64,000 nucleotides of DNA from Tindallia californiensis (GCF_900107405.1 NZ_FNPV01000003.1:289580-353579); one strand, 5' to 3'; positions 45,703 through 56,100 are shown, counted from the stretch's first letter. Numbers and translations: made by a program. Notes: a model not told the origin generated them from the sequence alone.

Positions 45703-47688
45703 TTATAGCTTAAATCGTTGGATCGCCTGATTCATTTCTTCTGCTAAAGTAGATAATTGATGACTAGCGTTGGCAATTTCCGTCATTGATGCTGTCTGCT
45801 CTTCCACTGCCGCCGATGCTTCTTCCGTTCCTGCTGCATTTTCTTCTGCAATAACAGATATTTTTTCAATAATACCAAGCATCTCATCTCGCTTATTTTT
45901 CATGGTATCACCCGAAAGGTTAAGATCCTTCAGGGATGATTTCATTTCTTCCAAAGAATCTGCAATTCCTCGGAAGTGCTCACTGGTCACTTTAACTTGC
46001 TCTTCCTGCTTGATCCCCACTTCGTTTACCTGATTCATTGTTCTTACAGCATCCTGCACTCGTTCCATCAACTCAGCAATAACCGTTGCTATTTCGTCCG
46101 TAAAATTATTGGACTGTTCCGCCAGTTTTCGGATTTCTTCCGCTACCACCGCAAAACCACGACCGGATTCACCGGCTCTAGCCGCTTCAATAGCAGCATT
46201 AAGGGCTAGCAAATTCGTCTGCTCAGCAATGCTTCGGATCATCCCACTGGCCGTATCAATTTTTTCAGCACTGGCCTGAGTTTCATTAATAACACCTTGC
46301 ACACTCTGTGTAGCAGCTCTATTTTCTGAAGTAGTGCTTAACAGTCCATTCATCGATTCATGGCCCTTTGACTGGTATTCTTCCACTTTAACCAACTCTT
46401 GATTCAAGGATTTCAAGCAAAGCTGATTGTCACCGATCACATCTCCCAGTTCGCTGACTGCCTGAGCACCTGTTGCGGTATCACTGGCCTGCTCTGTAGC
46501 ACTTTTCGCCATTTCTTCTATGGTTTTAGCCACTTCATCCGCCGCCTGAGAAGACTGATCGCTGGTGGTATTCAAATGTTCTGCTGAAGATGACACGTTT
46601 TTTGATGCGGTTAGCACTTGCTGCAATAATTCTACAATATTTGTCTGCATCCTAGTACTCGACCTGATCATGTCACCAATTTCATCTGAACGGTTTTGGT
46701 GTTTGTTTACCGAATCCTCTTCCAGACTTCTTAAATCATAATCCGCCATTTTCTCCAGTTTTTCAGCAACGGCTTTTACCGGTTTAATCGTATTTCCACT
46801 AATCCACAGGCCTGCCATGACGCTTAAAATAACGGCTACTACCATGATTCCCATCACCGTATTTCTAAAAGCCGCCAGTCCAGAAAACAGTTGAGCTCTA
46901 GAAACCTCAACCATCAAATGCCATCCCGGAGTTCCTTCAATGGGTGAATGAAGCAGAATCGTCGTCTGTCCATCTACCTGGATTTCCTGAGATGCTGCCA
47001 CTCCCTGTTCGATACCGGATAAATCCATATTTCCGTAAGCATCAAGAGAAGACAGGGCTTGTCCTACATATTCCTCCTTTGGATGAGCCAGAATATTTCC
47101 ATTTTCCGAAAGAATCCATCCAAAACCGGCATCCCCTATATTAATTGCCTCCACCATATCCGTTATATAAGAAAGGTAAATGGATCCGGAAACAGCTCCT
47201 ACCCGATTCCCGGCATGATCATCAATTCCATGAGCAATAACCGTCAACATTCTTCCATCAATAGAGCTTGGAAAAGGGTCTGTTATGTAATGATCCATCC
47301 CTTGCTGAAAAATCGGTTCCATATAGGCACTGCTACTAAAATCGTAAACATTTAAGTCGCTGTCATAGGCCGTCCCATCAGGAAAAACCATCGAAAGAGT
47401 TCCATAATCCGACCTTTCAAGTACGGTTTCAATAAATCTTTGTGCCCCTTCCGGGTCCATGTTTTTCACATCTTCATTTTCTGAAACAATCATCCCTTCA
47501 GAAATTTTTCTCTCCAACAAGGATTCAATATTCTGAGAAAAACTTCCCATCATTTCTTCATTCAGTTCACCAGCCACATCACTGACCATACTCGATGCCA
47601 GATAATAAAGGATAAACCCGGCCCCCAGAAGCAAGGTAATGCTGGTGGCTAAAAAAGTAAGCATCATTTTTGTTTTTAAGCTTTTCAT
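45703..47688 (-). CDS. Methyl-accepting chemotaxis protein with dCache sensor
   Basis: 661-aa transmembrane chemoreceptor: TM1 (about 8-32), an extracellular double-Cache domain (about 35-275, including [20 protein letters not shown]-type PAS-fold strands), TM2 (about 280-300), HAMP (about 300-355) and a signalling domain with the conserved [22 protein letters not shown] tip. C-terminus AIQRFKL without a CheR pentapeptide. Signalling-domain sequence is close to that of the other two receptors in the window while sensor domains differ, as expected for ligand diversification. Confidence 0.92.
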   Translation of the reverse strand: MKSLKTKMMLTFLATSITLLLGAGFILYYLASSMVSDVAGELNEEMMGSFSQNIESLLERKISEGMIVSENEDVKNMDPEGAQRFIETVLERSDYGTLSMVFPDGTAYDSDLNVYDFSSSAYMEPIFQQGMDHYITDPFPSSIDGRMLTVIAHGIDDHAGNRVGAVSGSIYLSYITDMVEAINIGDAGFGWILSENGNILAHPKEEYVGQALSSLDAYGNMDLSGIEQGVAASQEIQVDGQTTILLHSPIEGTPGWHLMVEVSRAQLFSGLAAFRNTVMGIMVVAVILSVMAGLWISGNTIKPVKAVAEKLEKMADYDLRSLEEDSVNKHQNRSDEIGDMIRSSTRMQTNIVELLQQVLTASKNVSSSAEHLNTTSDQSSQAADEVAKTIEEMAKSATEQASDTATGAQAVSELGDVIGDNQLCLKSLNQELVKVEEYQSKGHESMNGLLSTTSENRAATQSVQGVINETQASAEKIDTASGMIRSIAEQTNLLALNAAIEAARAGESGRGFAVVAEEIRKLAEQSNNFTDEIATVIAELMERVQDAVRTMNQVNEVGIKQEEQVKVTSEHFRGIADSLEEMKSSLKDLNLSGDTMKNKRDEMLGIIEKISVIAEENAAGTEEASAAVEEQTASMTEIANASHQLSTLAEEMNQAIQRFKL

Positions 47689-47960
47689 CCCTCTCGTCCC
47701 CCTTTATTCAATACACTTATCCGTCACTAAGATCTTACCCCAACACAATCTTGTTTCTTATTTTTACCCACTCCACTTTCCGTCACACAACTTTCCTTTT
47801 AAGACAAGCTGTCCACCAATTAGATTAATCAAATTTTTCCATCTAAAATTATAAACCAAATTCGCTTTGCAAAGTATGTAAAAACAACACAATTTCACTG
47901 AAATGTTCATTAATTAGGAGTTGCTGCCTATAGAATCCCTGTCTTGCGACTATTTGATCC

Positions 47961-47990
47961 TTGAAAGGGTATGTGTTATCATCATATAGA
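47961..47990 (+). promoter_or_regulatory. Promoter of the voltage-sensor gene
   Basis: TTGAAA (47961-47966) and TATAGA (47985-47990) are 18 bases apart, about 125 bases before the ATG at 48115. Because an in-frame ATG at 47971 lies inside this promoter, the promoter supports the downstream start. The 426-nt gap between the chemoreceptor and this gene otherwise shows nothing else I can name. Confidence 0.55.
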
Positions 47991-48114
47991 CCGACCTCCA
48001 GATTCCAATCGAATAGCATACTCTTTCGTGACGAATAAATTATTTCAATGGGATCAGGGTTTTATCAGATCTATCTTTTCCTTATCTAAATTTTCGATAC
48101 AGAAAGGTGCTTTC

Positions 48115-48678
48115 ATGGAAAAAATATGGAAGTTTCTTCATCAAAAAATCAAAGATATTTTTCGTGCGTACAAAACATTGCTCACCATCATTACCGATAT
48201 TTCAGATAAAACAGCAATCTACGAAACAGTGATGGCGCTATTGATCGTGCTGGTGTTAGGTTTGTCTTTTCTGGATATTTTTGTCATAGACAATCGCCGT
48301 TTCAGTCTTTATGTCGAAACCTTCGATCTGGCCGTCTGCGCTATTTTTGCCATCGACCTTTCTTTGAGGTATCGGGCAAGCACTTCTAAAAAATCTTTTT
48401 TCAAAAAATCTTGGATTGAGATTCTTGCTATTATTCCTTTTGACGTGGTTTTTCGAGCTTTTCGGATTGTTCGCATTGTCCGCGTTGCCAAAATTACAAG
48501 AGCCAGCCGAATCGGCCGATTTGTCAATACCTTTACAAAAGTATTCCGAAACATTGAACGGTTGCCAATGATTGCTAAAATGGCAAACCCACAATATTTT
48601 CGCTATAAACGATTCAAAAAATTACTTTTTGGATATGGAAAAAGCAAGTCAGAAGATTCTCCTTCAAAAAAAGAATAA
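48115..48678 (+). CDS. Stand-alone voltage-sensor domain protein (ion-transporter family, no pore)
   Basis: 187-aa membrane protein with four helices matching S1-S4 of voltage-gated channels: S1 about 38-57, S2 about 67-87 (with acidic D81), S3 about 100-112, and an S4 in which R114, R117, R120, R123, K126, R129, R132 and R135 recur every third residue. No S5-pore-S6 follows; the protein ends in a basic tail and a terminator begins at the stop codon. Stand-alone voltage sensors are known as proton channels (Hv) or as sensors of attached enzymes. Its activity is therefore open. Start chosen at ATG 48115 with AAAGG seven bases upstream. Confidence 0.8.
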   Translation: MEKIWKFLHQKIKDIFRAYKTLLTIITDISDKTAIYETVMALLIVLVLGLSFLDIFVIDNRRFSLYVETFDLAVCAIFAIDLSLRYRASTSKKSFFKKSWIEILAIIPFDVVFRAFRIVRIVRVAKITRASRIGRFVNTFTKVFRNIERLPMIAKMANPQYFRYKRFKKLLFGYGKSKSEDSPSKKE

Positions 48679-48723
48679 CCGCTTAACTTCTCACCCTACG
48701 GTGAAAGCCTAAGCGGTTTTTTT
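48677..48723 (+). terminator. Terminator of the voltage-sensor gene
   Basis: ACCGCTTA and TAAGCGGT flank an inner TCACC/GGTGA hairpin and are followed by TTTTTTT. It begins at the stop codon of the voltage-sensor gene. Confidence 0.88.
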
Positions 48724-48731
48724 GCTCTGTT

Positions 48732-49415
48732 TTATGCAAATTCCCGGTTAAGAATCATAGCGGTTTGCCTTACTACTTCTGCTGATACTCCTGCACAGCG
48801 ACTGGATCTTTCTGGAGAGTTAAAAGCAACTCCTTCTTTTTGAATAAATTTAGAAACCGATTCATAACAAGAAGTTGACTCTGCCACCGTTACCTCATGA
48901 TCCGGAAATTCAGGGTTGTATACCGGTAATTCAGCTTGCTTATACCAGTTAAACAGTTCTTTTACCAACTCATTTTGTCTGTCTTCTGTAAAGAGTCCAA
49001 TAAATCCAGAAGCTACTGCCAAAGTTCCACAAAGAGAGGCTTCCAAAGCAAACCCTCCAGCAAAGGAACGATACATCCTTGTCGGAATCTTATTATAGGG
49101 ATAGCCTTCTGCTTCTGCTAAATAGCCGAAAAGACCTTCGGCTGTACCAACACCTCAGCCGCCCTGCTCTTTGTAGTATTTATAAGCTCTCTCTGCCGCC
49201 GCATCTGGGTCAATCCGTTTATAAGGTAATGGATGCACTACCGGTTCCATATCCACTCCCGCTGATTCTTTCGCCTCTGTCACTTCCGCTGCACTGGTTT
49301 CACCACAGGCTGTAAGAATACCACCTACACCACCCAAAATTGAAACACTTGCCAATGTAGTCCCCATTTTTTTCAAAAAATCTTTACGCGTTATATGATT
49401 CATTTCAGCACTCAT
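48732..49415 (-). CDS. Selenoprotein candidate: exported C_GCAxxG_C_C / split-Soret-like redox lipoprotein (UGA at 49155-49157 read as Sec)
   Basis: Two open frames in the same phase (49415-49158 and 49154-48732) are separated only by UGA. Read through they give one 227-aa protein with Sec at residue 87, in the context KEQGG-U-GVGTAEGLFGYL. In C_GCAxxG_C_C/split-Soret-type proteins this position is the first conserved cysteine (GGC). Family features continue past the UGA: IPTRMYRSFAGG, the LCG motif, STSCYES and RSSRCAG near the C-terminus. A SECIS-like hairpin follows the UGA. The N-terminus has an RK twin-arginine-like motif (TRKDFLKK) and a lipobox (LTAC, Cys37), so it is probably a surface-anchored redox protein. 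AGGAGG lies seven bases before the ATG. The FMN-binding protein gene is 160 nt upstream on the same strand. The alternative is a simple nonsense pseudogene. Confidence 0.8.
49125..49142 (-). promoter_or_regulatory. SECIS-like hairpin downstream of the UGA
   Basis: In the mRNA GCCGAA (49142-49137) and UUCGGC (49130-49125) form a perfect 6-bp stem with loop GGUCUU. The GGUCU lies 18 bases after the UGA. From memory of E. coli fdhF, its SECIS has the same GGUCU loop motif at the same distance. The codons of the hairpin still encode conserved-looking residues (TAEGLFG). Confidence 0.78.
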
Positions 49416-49574
49416 TTTTCATCCTCCTTTTCCCAAAGCATCATCTTTATCCGATCCGATTCTCCCGTTATCCGTCAGAAACAACAAACGATTAATCCTG
49501 CTTATATTTCTTAGATTCCTCATGTTTCCATTTGTTTTCAATATCTACGACCGTAGATTTTAAGTGGATTAACC

Positions 49575-50606
49575 TCAGCCACCCGCTGCAGGAGCCGGGC
49601 CTTCCTCTTCCTCAACTTCCTGTTCTGTAAGATCAATACCGGCTTCATCAATCGCTTGTTGTACAAGTTCTATAATCGCCGTCGAAGTCCATGTGGCTCC
49701 TGTTTGCACATCAACTTCTGTGGTCTGCTGATTGACAATTCTTTCCGGCACTACCCGCAAAGCACCATCTCCAAAGCCTTTGGTCTCATTATGCTGGATC
49801 ACTCTAATTTCTACCAATTCGCTTCCTTCAAAAATAACGTCCAGATACATATCATACCGATCCTGAAAACCTTTTCCAGATACTAAAACACCTTCTGGTT
49901 CATAGGTTTCCAGATCATATTCTGCCGCAGGATCTGCCGGCGCTTCGCTCTTAGACACATTTTGACCAGCAGCTTCTGCCACCGCTTTTATCACAGCTTC
50001 CGAAGAAACCGTTGCACCTGTTTCGACATCCACATCGGCGCTTTGAGCCTGAAGAATTTTATCAACCATCGATTCGATGGCTACATCGCCAATGCCTTCT
50101 GTTTCTTTATGATCTAATACCTTAATGTCCAGAATATCATCACCATCCATGATCACATCAAGAACAATATCCCCACCATAGCCAGGTGCCATGGCAAGAA
50201 CCCCTTCTGCTTGATAGTCGCTGGCTGATGGTTCTTCTGAATCTTCGCTGGCACTATCCTTCCCCAGGGCCTTATTTACCGCGGCGATCACCGCATTAGA
50301 GGAAACGGTAGCACCACTGTGCACGTCAACTTCCGTCGATTGAGCTTCCATTATTTTTGCAACCATTTCTTCAATCGCTACATCGCCAATGCCTTCCGTT
50401 TCATTTTGCTCCATCACCCGAATATCAACCACCTCATCACCTTGAAGGTATACTTCCAAATGAATCGGTCCGCCATACCCATCGGCTGTCACTTCATGTT
50501 TTGTCGCATCGGCTAAAGCATCATCCCCCATTACACTGAATCCAAAAAGAATTCCAACTGTCAGAACAACAAGAACCAAAGCTCCCGACATTTGTTTTTT
50601 GTCCAT
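49575..50606 (-). CDS. Exported protein with three FMN-binding (flavinylation) domains
   Basis: 343-aa protein with an N-terminal membrane anchor or signal (about 7-26) and three tandem FMN_bind domains (about 38-115, 132-212, 236-322). Each ends in the flavin-transfer motif: SGATVS (97-102), TGATVS (196-201) and TGATWT (302-307), each preceded by an acidic VDV strand. ApbE-type transferases attach FMN covalently to Ser/Thr in this motif, so the protein could carry up to three flavins outside the membrane. The first two domains are close duplicates. The tail is acidic and Pro/Ala-rich. Such multi-flavin proteins serve extracytosolic electron transfer; the adjacent selenoprotein candidate is a plausible partner. 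No apbE is visible here. Confidence 0.92.
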   Translation of the reverse strand: MDKKQMSGALVLVVLTVGILFGFSVMGDDALADATKHEVTADGYGGPIHLEVYLQGDEVVDIRVMEQNETEGIGDVAIEEMVAKIMEAQSTEVDVHSGATVSSNAVIAAVNKALGKDSASEDSEEPSASDYQAEGVLAMAPGYGGDIVLDVIMDGDDILDIKVLDHKETEGIGDVAIESMVDKILQAQSADVDVETGATVSSEAVIKAVAEAAGQNVSKSEAPADPAAEYDLETYEPEGVLVSGKGFQDRYDMYLDVIFEGSELVEIRVIQHNETKGFGDGALRVVPERIVNQQTTEVDVQTGATWTSTAIIELVQQAIDEAGIDLTEQEVEEEEGPAPAAGG

Positions 50607-50763
50607 TCTTCCCCATCCTTCCTCTGTTGATCTTTTAGAAAAAGCTTATGGTAGCGCTAAAGCTTTCCTGCCATCGATAAGTCTGTACGCAATCCAACGC
50701 TGGTAATATGTTTTCGTTAAAACCTTATCAAACTTGCGTACGGCTATTCATAAGCTTAATAGT
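50607..50763 (-). ncRNA. Structured 5' leader of the FMN-binding protein gene
   Basis: After the -10 box the transcript can form an outer stem of nine perfect pairs (50749-50757 with 50642-50650) and an inner stem of eight perfect pairs (50734-50741 with 50685-50692) enclosing a 41-base loop. The outer pairing ends about 35 bases before the start codon. It matches no riboswitch core that I can recall (no FMN, cobalamin, c-di-GMP-I, TPP, SAM or lysine motifs). It may be a regulatory RNA or a 5' stabiliser. Confidence 0.45.
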
Positions 50764-50769
50764 ACTATT

Positions 50770-50778
50770 ATTATACCA
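50770..50778 (-). promoter_or_regulatory. Extended -10 promoter of the FMN-binding protein gene
   Basis: On the minus strand TGGTATAAT is a perfect extended -10 (TGn plus TATAAT). No good -35 is seen. It is placed just before the structured leader. Confidence 0.55.
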
Positions 50779-50883
50779 CATAACGCTGAGAATATTCTTA
50801 TAAAATTTTATTAATTTGTAAAATCATAAAAAAAGTGATTTTCATCTCTTCCACAAGGACATTTATCCCGAAAGAAACAAGCA

Positions 50884-50927
50884 CAAAAAAAGAGCTTGGT
50901 TTCAACAGGATATTGAAACTAAGCTCT
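50884..50927 (-). terminator. Terminator of the YciI gene
   Basis: On the minus strand AGAGCTTAGTTTCAA pairs with TTGAAACCAAGCTCT (one mismatch), followed by TTTTTTT. It lies about 35 bases past the YciI stop codon. Confidence 0.88.
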
Positions 50928-50962
50928 CCTAAGAATTGTCTTTTCTTCTTACTGACTAATCA

Positions 50963-51229
50963 TCACTCTGGAAACGTGCTTTTCCATTCTTTTAATATCA
51001 TTTTTCTCGATTGATATTTGATCACCGGATCTTCTTTAGCAATGGCATAAGCTTCTTCTTCATCTTGTACTTTGTAAATAATCAGCCCACCACTATGATC
51101 TAAAAAAGGTCCTTTGGCATATATTTTCCCATTGTCCAAGTATTTTTTCAAATAAGCTTTATGCTCATCAAGTAGTTCTGCATCCTTCTTTTTATCAACA
51201 GTTTCTAGAAATGCAATAAAATATGGCAT
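50963..51229 (-). CDS. YciI-family protein
   Basis: 88-aa cytoplasmic protein of the YciI / dimeric alpha-beta barrel family. It has the N-terminal YFIAFLETVDKK strand-helix, a histidine in LLDEHKAYLKKYLDNGKI, and GPFLDHSGGLIIY with the family's Asp/His pair; the C-terminal DPVIKYQSRKMILKEW is typical. Members have been linked to lactone or small-ring hydrolysis, but most are uncharacterised. AAGGAG seven bases before ATG 51229 sets the start. Single gene with its own terminator. Confidence 0.85.
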   Translation of the reverse strand: MPYFIAFLETVDKKKDAELLDEHKAYLKKYLDNGKIYAKGPFLDHSGGLIIYKVQDEEEAYAIAKEDPVIKYQSRKMILKEWKSTFPE

Positions 51230-51406
51230 TCTTGGGCTCCTTTTCATTTATATTTTAATTTCATCCTATTTTACCACAGGAGCCCCACCAATCACAAGAA
51301 GCATCTTGTCAGCGTCTATGCCTTATCAAACCAAAGGCTTACTACTCTAACCAAGTTCCCAGTAATGATTTTCATCGAGAGAAAAAAGGTAACAGGGTAG
51401 TACTTG

Positions 51407-51847
51407 TTATTTAATTTCAATTTGTTTTCTTGTTTCCTTTTGCGGATCTTTAGGGATTGTCACTTTCAGAATACCATTTTCATACTTTGCTTCAATTTTT
51501 CCCGGATCAATATCTTTGACATGAAAACTTCGGCTAACCCTTCCCATTTTCCGTTCCCGGCAAATATAGTTGTCTCTTTCTTCGTTCACTTCATCTTCTT
51601 TTTCAGCAGAAATAATGAGATGATCATTGTCGTAATGAACATTAATCTGTTCTTTGTCAAATCCTGGAATTTCCGCTTCCATCAAGTATTGATCGTCCTC
51701 TTCTTGAATATCCACCTTAATGCCGGACTGAATCGCCGGTGCCATTCGATGATCTCCAAATATAGGATCATTGAAAAACCGTTCAAACAGAGTATCCAAA
51801 TCCCGTCCTCTTCTTTGATTTCTGAATGGTACCAAATGGTTCATCAT
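51407..51847 (-). CDS. Hsp20 / alpha-crystallin small heat-shock protein
   Basis: 146-aa ATP-independent holdase. The N-terminal arm is arginine-rich and begins MMNHLVPFRN. The alpha-crystallin domain spans about 38-135 (KVDIQEEDDQYLMEAEIPGFDKEQINV... ISAEKEDE... RERKMGRVSRSFHV... YENGILKVTIPK), ending with the A-x-x-x-NGIL-x-V signature, and the tail QIEIK supplies an I-x-I-type oligomerisation motif. AAAGGAGGA precedes ATG 51847. I see no CIRCE-type inverted repeat directly upstream. Confidence 0.93.
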   Translation of the reverse strand: MMNHLVPFRNQRRGRDLDTLFERFFNDPIFGDHRMAPAIQSGIKVDIQEEDDQYLMEAEIPGFDKEQINVHYDNDHLIISAEKEDEVNEERDNYICRERKMGRVSRSFHVKDIDPGKIEAKYENGILKVTIPKDPQKETRKQIEIK

Positions 51848-52121
51848 AAAAGATCTCCTCCTTTGTTTTATTTTTCTTTTTTGTTTGATTTTATTATAGC
51901 GCCAAAGGTCAAAGATAGTCAAAGTTTGCGATCTGGGAATAATTCCTACTATTTATTCTTATCATCATTCTTGAGGATTTATATGGATAATTCTCTTCTA
52001 TCCTCTTTATTCCTCTCTATTTCATCCTTTTTCAATTCGGTCCCAAAAGAGGATGCTTTGTCCGCAAAAAAAATCCCTTCTGAAATCAAAGGGATTAAGA
52101 CGTATTGGTTTGGGTTATTTT

Positions 52122-53009
52122 TTATGTGATCGATGCTTGATATATTTTTTCTATCGATGTATGGAGGACTTGGTCAAAGGCTTCATCGCTTTGCTGTGCT
52201 GCCAATCCTCCCAACAATGCCCGTGAGAAACTGGCAATCACACCCGGGTTTTTTTCCAAAAGTTCTACCGCTTCGTCACGGCTATATCCGCCCGAAAGAG
52301 CAACCACACGTAAAACCTTTGGATGGTTTACCAGTTCACTGTAGAATGCGTTCTGGCTGGGTATAGACAGTTTCAACATAATTTCTTGTTCCTCTTCCAG
52401 CATATTAAGATGTTTCAGGATTTGGGTCATCATGATTTTTTCTGATTCTTCCTTATCCGGGCTGTGAATATCTACCTCCGGTTCTAAAATAGGCATCAAC
52501 CCAGCATCGATTATTTGTTGACCGTATTCAAACTGTTGACTGATCACCTTTTGAATGCCTTCTGGATTTGCTTCCTTAATGACGGAACGCATTTTTGTTC
52601 CAAAAATATTTTTTTCTCTTGCCCGTTTCAGTTGCTTTTCCAGTTCAGGGATCGGTTTCATTAACTGAACCCCTTCGCTTAATGGTTCCAGTCCTTTATC
52701 TACTTTTAAGAAGGGGAGAATTCCTTTTTTCTGCCATAAGTAATCCGGCGTTGGCATATTCTCAACTTCCCGCTCCATGGTTTGCTCAAACAAGATCACT
52801 CCTACCACTTTATCGCCGGTAAAGGATGGGCTGGTCATCACACGGGTTCGCATCTCATGGACCAAATCAAACATTTCTTCTTCATTTCTGTAGGCATCTT
52901 TCTGAACGCCATATTCAGCCAATGCTTTCGGAGTACTGCCTCCACTCTGATCCAAGGCTGCAATAAACCCTTTCCCGTTTCGCATTCTTTCCATTTGCTG
53001 GTTTTTCAC
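52122..53009 (-). CDS. fda: Class I fructose-bisphosphate aldolase
   Basis: 295-aa Schiff-base aldolase that splits fructose-1,6-bisphosphate to DHAP and glyceraldehyde-3-phosphate. Bacterial class I features: N-terminal [60 protein letters not shown], the ILEPEVDI strand, the Schiff-base lysine in IMLKLSIPS, and [11 protein letters not shown] for phosphate binding. GTG at 53009 with GAGGTGG four bases upstream is the likely start; the longer ATG frame (53042) lacks a site. Monocistronic. It could also take up DHAP made by the class II aldolase route. Confidence 0.94.
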   Translation of the reverse strand: MKNQQMERMRNGKGFIAALDQSGGSTPKALAEYGVQKDAYRNEEEMFDLVHEMRTRVMTSPSFTGDKVVGVILFEQTMEREVENMPTPDYLWQKKGILPFLKVDKGLEPLSEGVQLMKPIPELEKQLKRAREKNIFGTKMRSVIKEANPEGIQKVISQQFEYGQQIIDAGLMPILEPEVDIHSPDKEESEKIMMTQILKHLNMLEEEQEIMLKLSIPSQNAFYSELVNHPKVLRVVALSGGYSRDEAVELLEKNPGVIASFSRALLGGLAAQQSDEAFDQVLHTSIEKIYQASIT

Positions 53010-53151
53010 GTTTCCACCTCGCCTTCTAGTTTTACACTTCACTTATATCCTACTGCTACTATATATATCCTTAATTTCGATCTTCAAACGAGAGGATCAT
53101 TACCAGATTAACCTCTGATCACCAAAGAAAAGCTTCAATCTGTTCCCCTTT

Positions 53152-56100
53152 TTATCCGGTGTTTAACTGATTCCTAAACATACCTTCTATTTCTTCTGCC
53201 GACATGGGCTGATACAGGTAATGACCCTGAGCTTCATCACAAATTCTATCCGCTAAAAAGGCTAACTGTTCTTCAATCTCCACACCCTCTGCAATAACTT
53301 TTAATCCAATGCTTTTAGCCAGATTAATTACTCCTACGGCAATGGCTTCATCTTTTGGTCCTTTTGTGACCGCATGAACAAATTGCATTGCCATTTTAAT
53401 CCGATCGATAGGCAGTTCCCGGAGTCGGCTCAAAGAAGAATATTCCGTCCCAAAATCATCAATAGAAATCGCAACTCCCAACTCTTTCAGGTCATGCAAG
53501 GTTTTGACAATATACTCCGGCTCTTTAATCGCTGTTGTTTCGGTGATTTCCAGCTCTAATAAAGATGGATCCAGTTCTGTTTTTTCCAAGGTTTTTTTCA
53601 CTACTTCCACCATATTATCTTTACGAAGCTGCTCTACAGAAAGATTAACACTCATAAACATCTTGCCATTACCCATTTTCTGCCACTGTTTACTCTGAAA
53701 ACAAGCTGTCTCTAACACCCAACGCCCAATCGGTTTAATAAGGCCTGTCTGTTCCGCTAAAGGAATAAACCGCCCTGGCGCTATAAGTCCCTTGGTGGGA
53801 TGCCGCCACCTAATCAAGGCTTCCAATCCAACAATTTCTTTGGTAGCCACACTCACTTGAGGTTGATAGTGCAGCACAAATTCCTTGCGATCTAAAGCAT
53901 GGTGCAGGTCTTGAATTAATTCGGCTCTTTCATTAATCTTTTCCTTCATTTCCGGGGTGCAAAAATGAATTTGATTCTTTCCTTGTTCTTTTGACGTGTA
54001 CATAGATAAGTCTGCATTTTTAATGAGGGTATCTGCCTCTTTTCCATCGAGAGGGTAAATCGAAATTCCACCACTGGCGGTTACATAAAAGGGATGCCCT
54101 TCTAATATGACAGGTTGTTTCAAATCATTGATTATTTTTTCTGCCGCTTGCATCACCTGAGTAGCATGATCAATCTGTGGAAACATAATCAGAAATTCAT
54201 CGCCTCCAAAACGACACACCGTGTCATGCTCTCTGACTCTTTCGGAAATTCTCTTAGCTATCTTTTTTAGCAACTGATCTCCTTTATCGTGGCCCATGGT
54301 GTCGTTAACGGCTTTAAATGCATCTAAATCCAGGAACAATACCCCAATCATTTTTTGACTGCGGGCGGCCATTGAAATAGCTTCCGTCAGACGTTGCTTG
54401 AACATTCTTCGATTACAAAGGCCCGTAAGGCTGTCATAATATGCCATTTGGCTAATTTCTTTCACCGCTTTCACCTTAATCAGTGCATCGGATATTAAAT
54501 TCGCCAATATTTGAAGTGCTTCCTGATGGCCTGGTTCCCATTCTTTATGCTCTTTCACAGAGTCAAAACCCAAAAACCCGGTTGTTTTCCCATGGCTACT
54601 GACCGGTAAAGACAGTAAGGATTTAATATGTTGCATCTCCAGAATTTCTTTTTCGGCCTGAGCTTCCGGAGGCATTTTGCTTGTGTCCGGTATATAAACA
54701 GACCGGTTTCTTTCCAATTGGTTTATCCACCAGGGTACATAAGAAACCGGAAGGGTTCCTATCTGCTGGATTGCTGGCTCAATTCCTTCAGCACACCATT
54801 CGTGGGTATAAGTAACGGTACATCCATCTTCTGAAAAACAGAACAGATAACAGCGGTCTACCTGAAAGAAAATCCCTGCTTTTTCCAGCAACCTATTAAT
54901 TCTTTTATCTAAATTTTCCGGATGGACACTAACAAAATCCAGAGATAGCTCCGCGATCATACGCTGCAGGCGTGTTTTTTCTTCGTTTTCTTTTAAGCGC
55001 TGAGCATAGACACGATTAACATATAAGGCTACCACAGCACCTAGCAGATAAATCGTTACCCGCGATAGATGGTCACCTGTGTTCACCATCACTAAATGAG
55101 AAGGAACTTTCGTCCAGAAATAGAGTTGACTGATCAGCGCCGAAATCGTAATCATGACCAGCATCATTCTTTTGGTAAACACCGCTGAGATCATCATAAA
55201 TATCAGCGGTGCCGGCCATATAATATTACTGGACGAAGAATGCAGATAATACAGCATCATCAACGGGATGGAACAGGTCACTAATGTCATCATAACAATG
55301 TCTTTGCGATGATTCGCCAGCTCTGTATGAGGCAAGAGAAGGATCGCAATTCCAAAAAGAAATAAAATCCCGCTAAAAAAATTCACCGATAGAAAAGATT
55401 CTCCTTTGAATAGATAATCACCATAATTCAAAAAACTCCCTATGATAAAAGCCGTACCCATCATGGTATAAAACTGTACCCGTCTTTTTTCACTCAGTAT
55501 TTCACCTTCTTCTGCGATACTTGATTTGGGCCGATTTACCATCAGCCCATGCTTTTTCACCGCATAAAAAAACGCTACCGTCATGAGCAGTGCAACCACT
55601 GTCCCCAATTGAGGAATTTCATAACCGTAGTATCGACTAAATAATACATCTATTACTGTACCCATTAATATCGTGATTCCAAAAGAAAAAATGATGACCA
55701 TTACTGTTTTTCGTGCATCTGGATTTTGTTTTGTTTTTTTCCATTTCCAAAGAACCCAAATTCCCGTCAGCGAAAAAATCAGATAATGGGAATGAAAAAA
55801 GAGATCCGCTGTACCAGGTTCTGATATGTTTATCCATCCATATTTTGAATATATTAGGTTATAATAACGCTGTGCCCAGGGACTGAAAATCCCAAAAATC
55901 CCAATATTGACCAATGCCGGAAGATACAGCGCCACCATCACCCATCTTTTTTTCAACCATTCTTTATGTTCTGTCAACTCGAAAAAAAAGTGCAGTAACA
56001 CACTATAGACAAAGGCCCAACCAAAAACCCCTATGCGAAACCAGAAATAGGCCGTTTGTTCATTTGGTGCCGAAAAAGCCAAGGCATACGAAAAAGACCA

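Noticed and set aside
47971-48114. Upstream in-frame start extending the voltage-sensor protein by 48 residues
   Set aside because: The ATG lies within the -35/-10 promoter spacer, lacks a ribosome site, and the added residues are not conserved-looking.
51404-52129. Long plus-strand open frame (241 codons) opposite hsp20
   Set aside because: It is the antisense shadow of the Hsp20 gene plus AT-rich intergenic sequence; composition is Phe/Ser/Ile-rich with no ribosome site.
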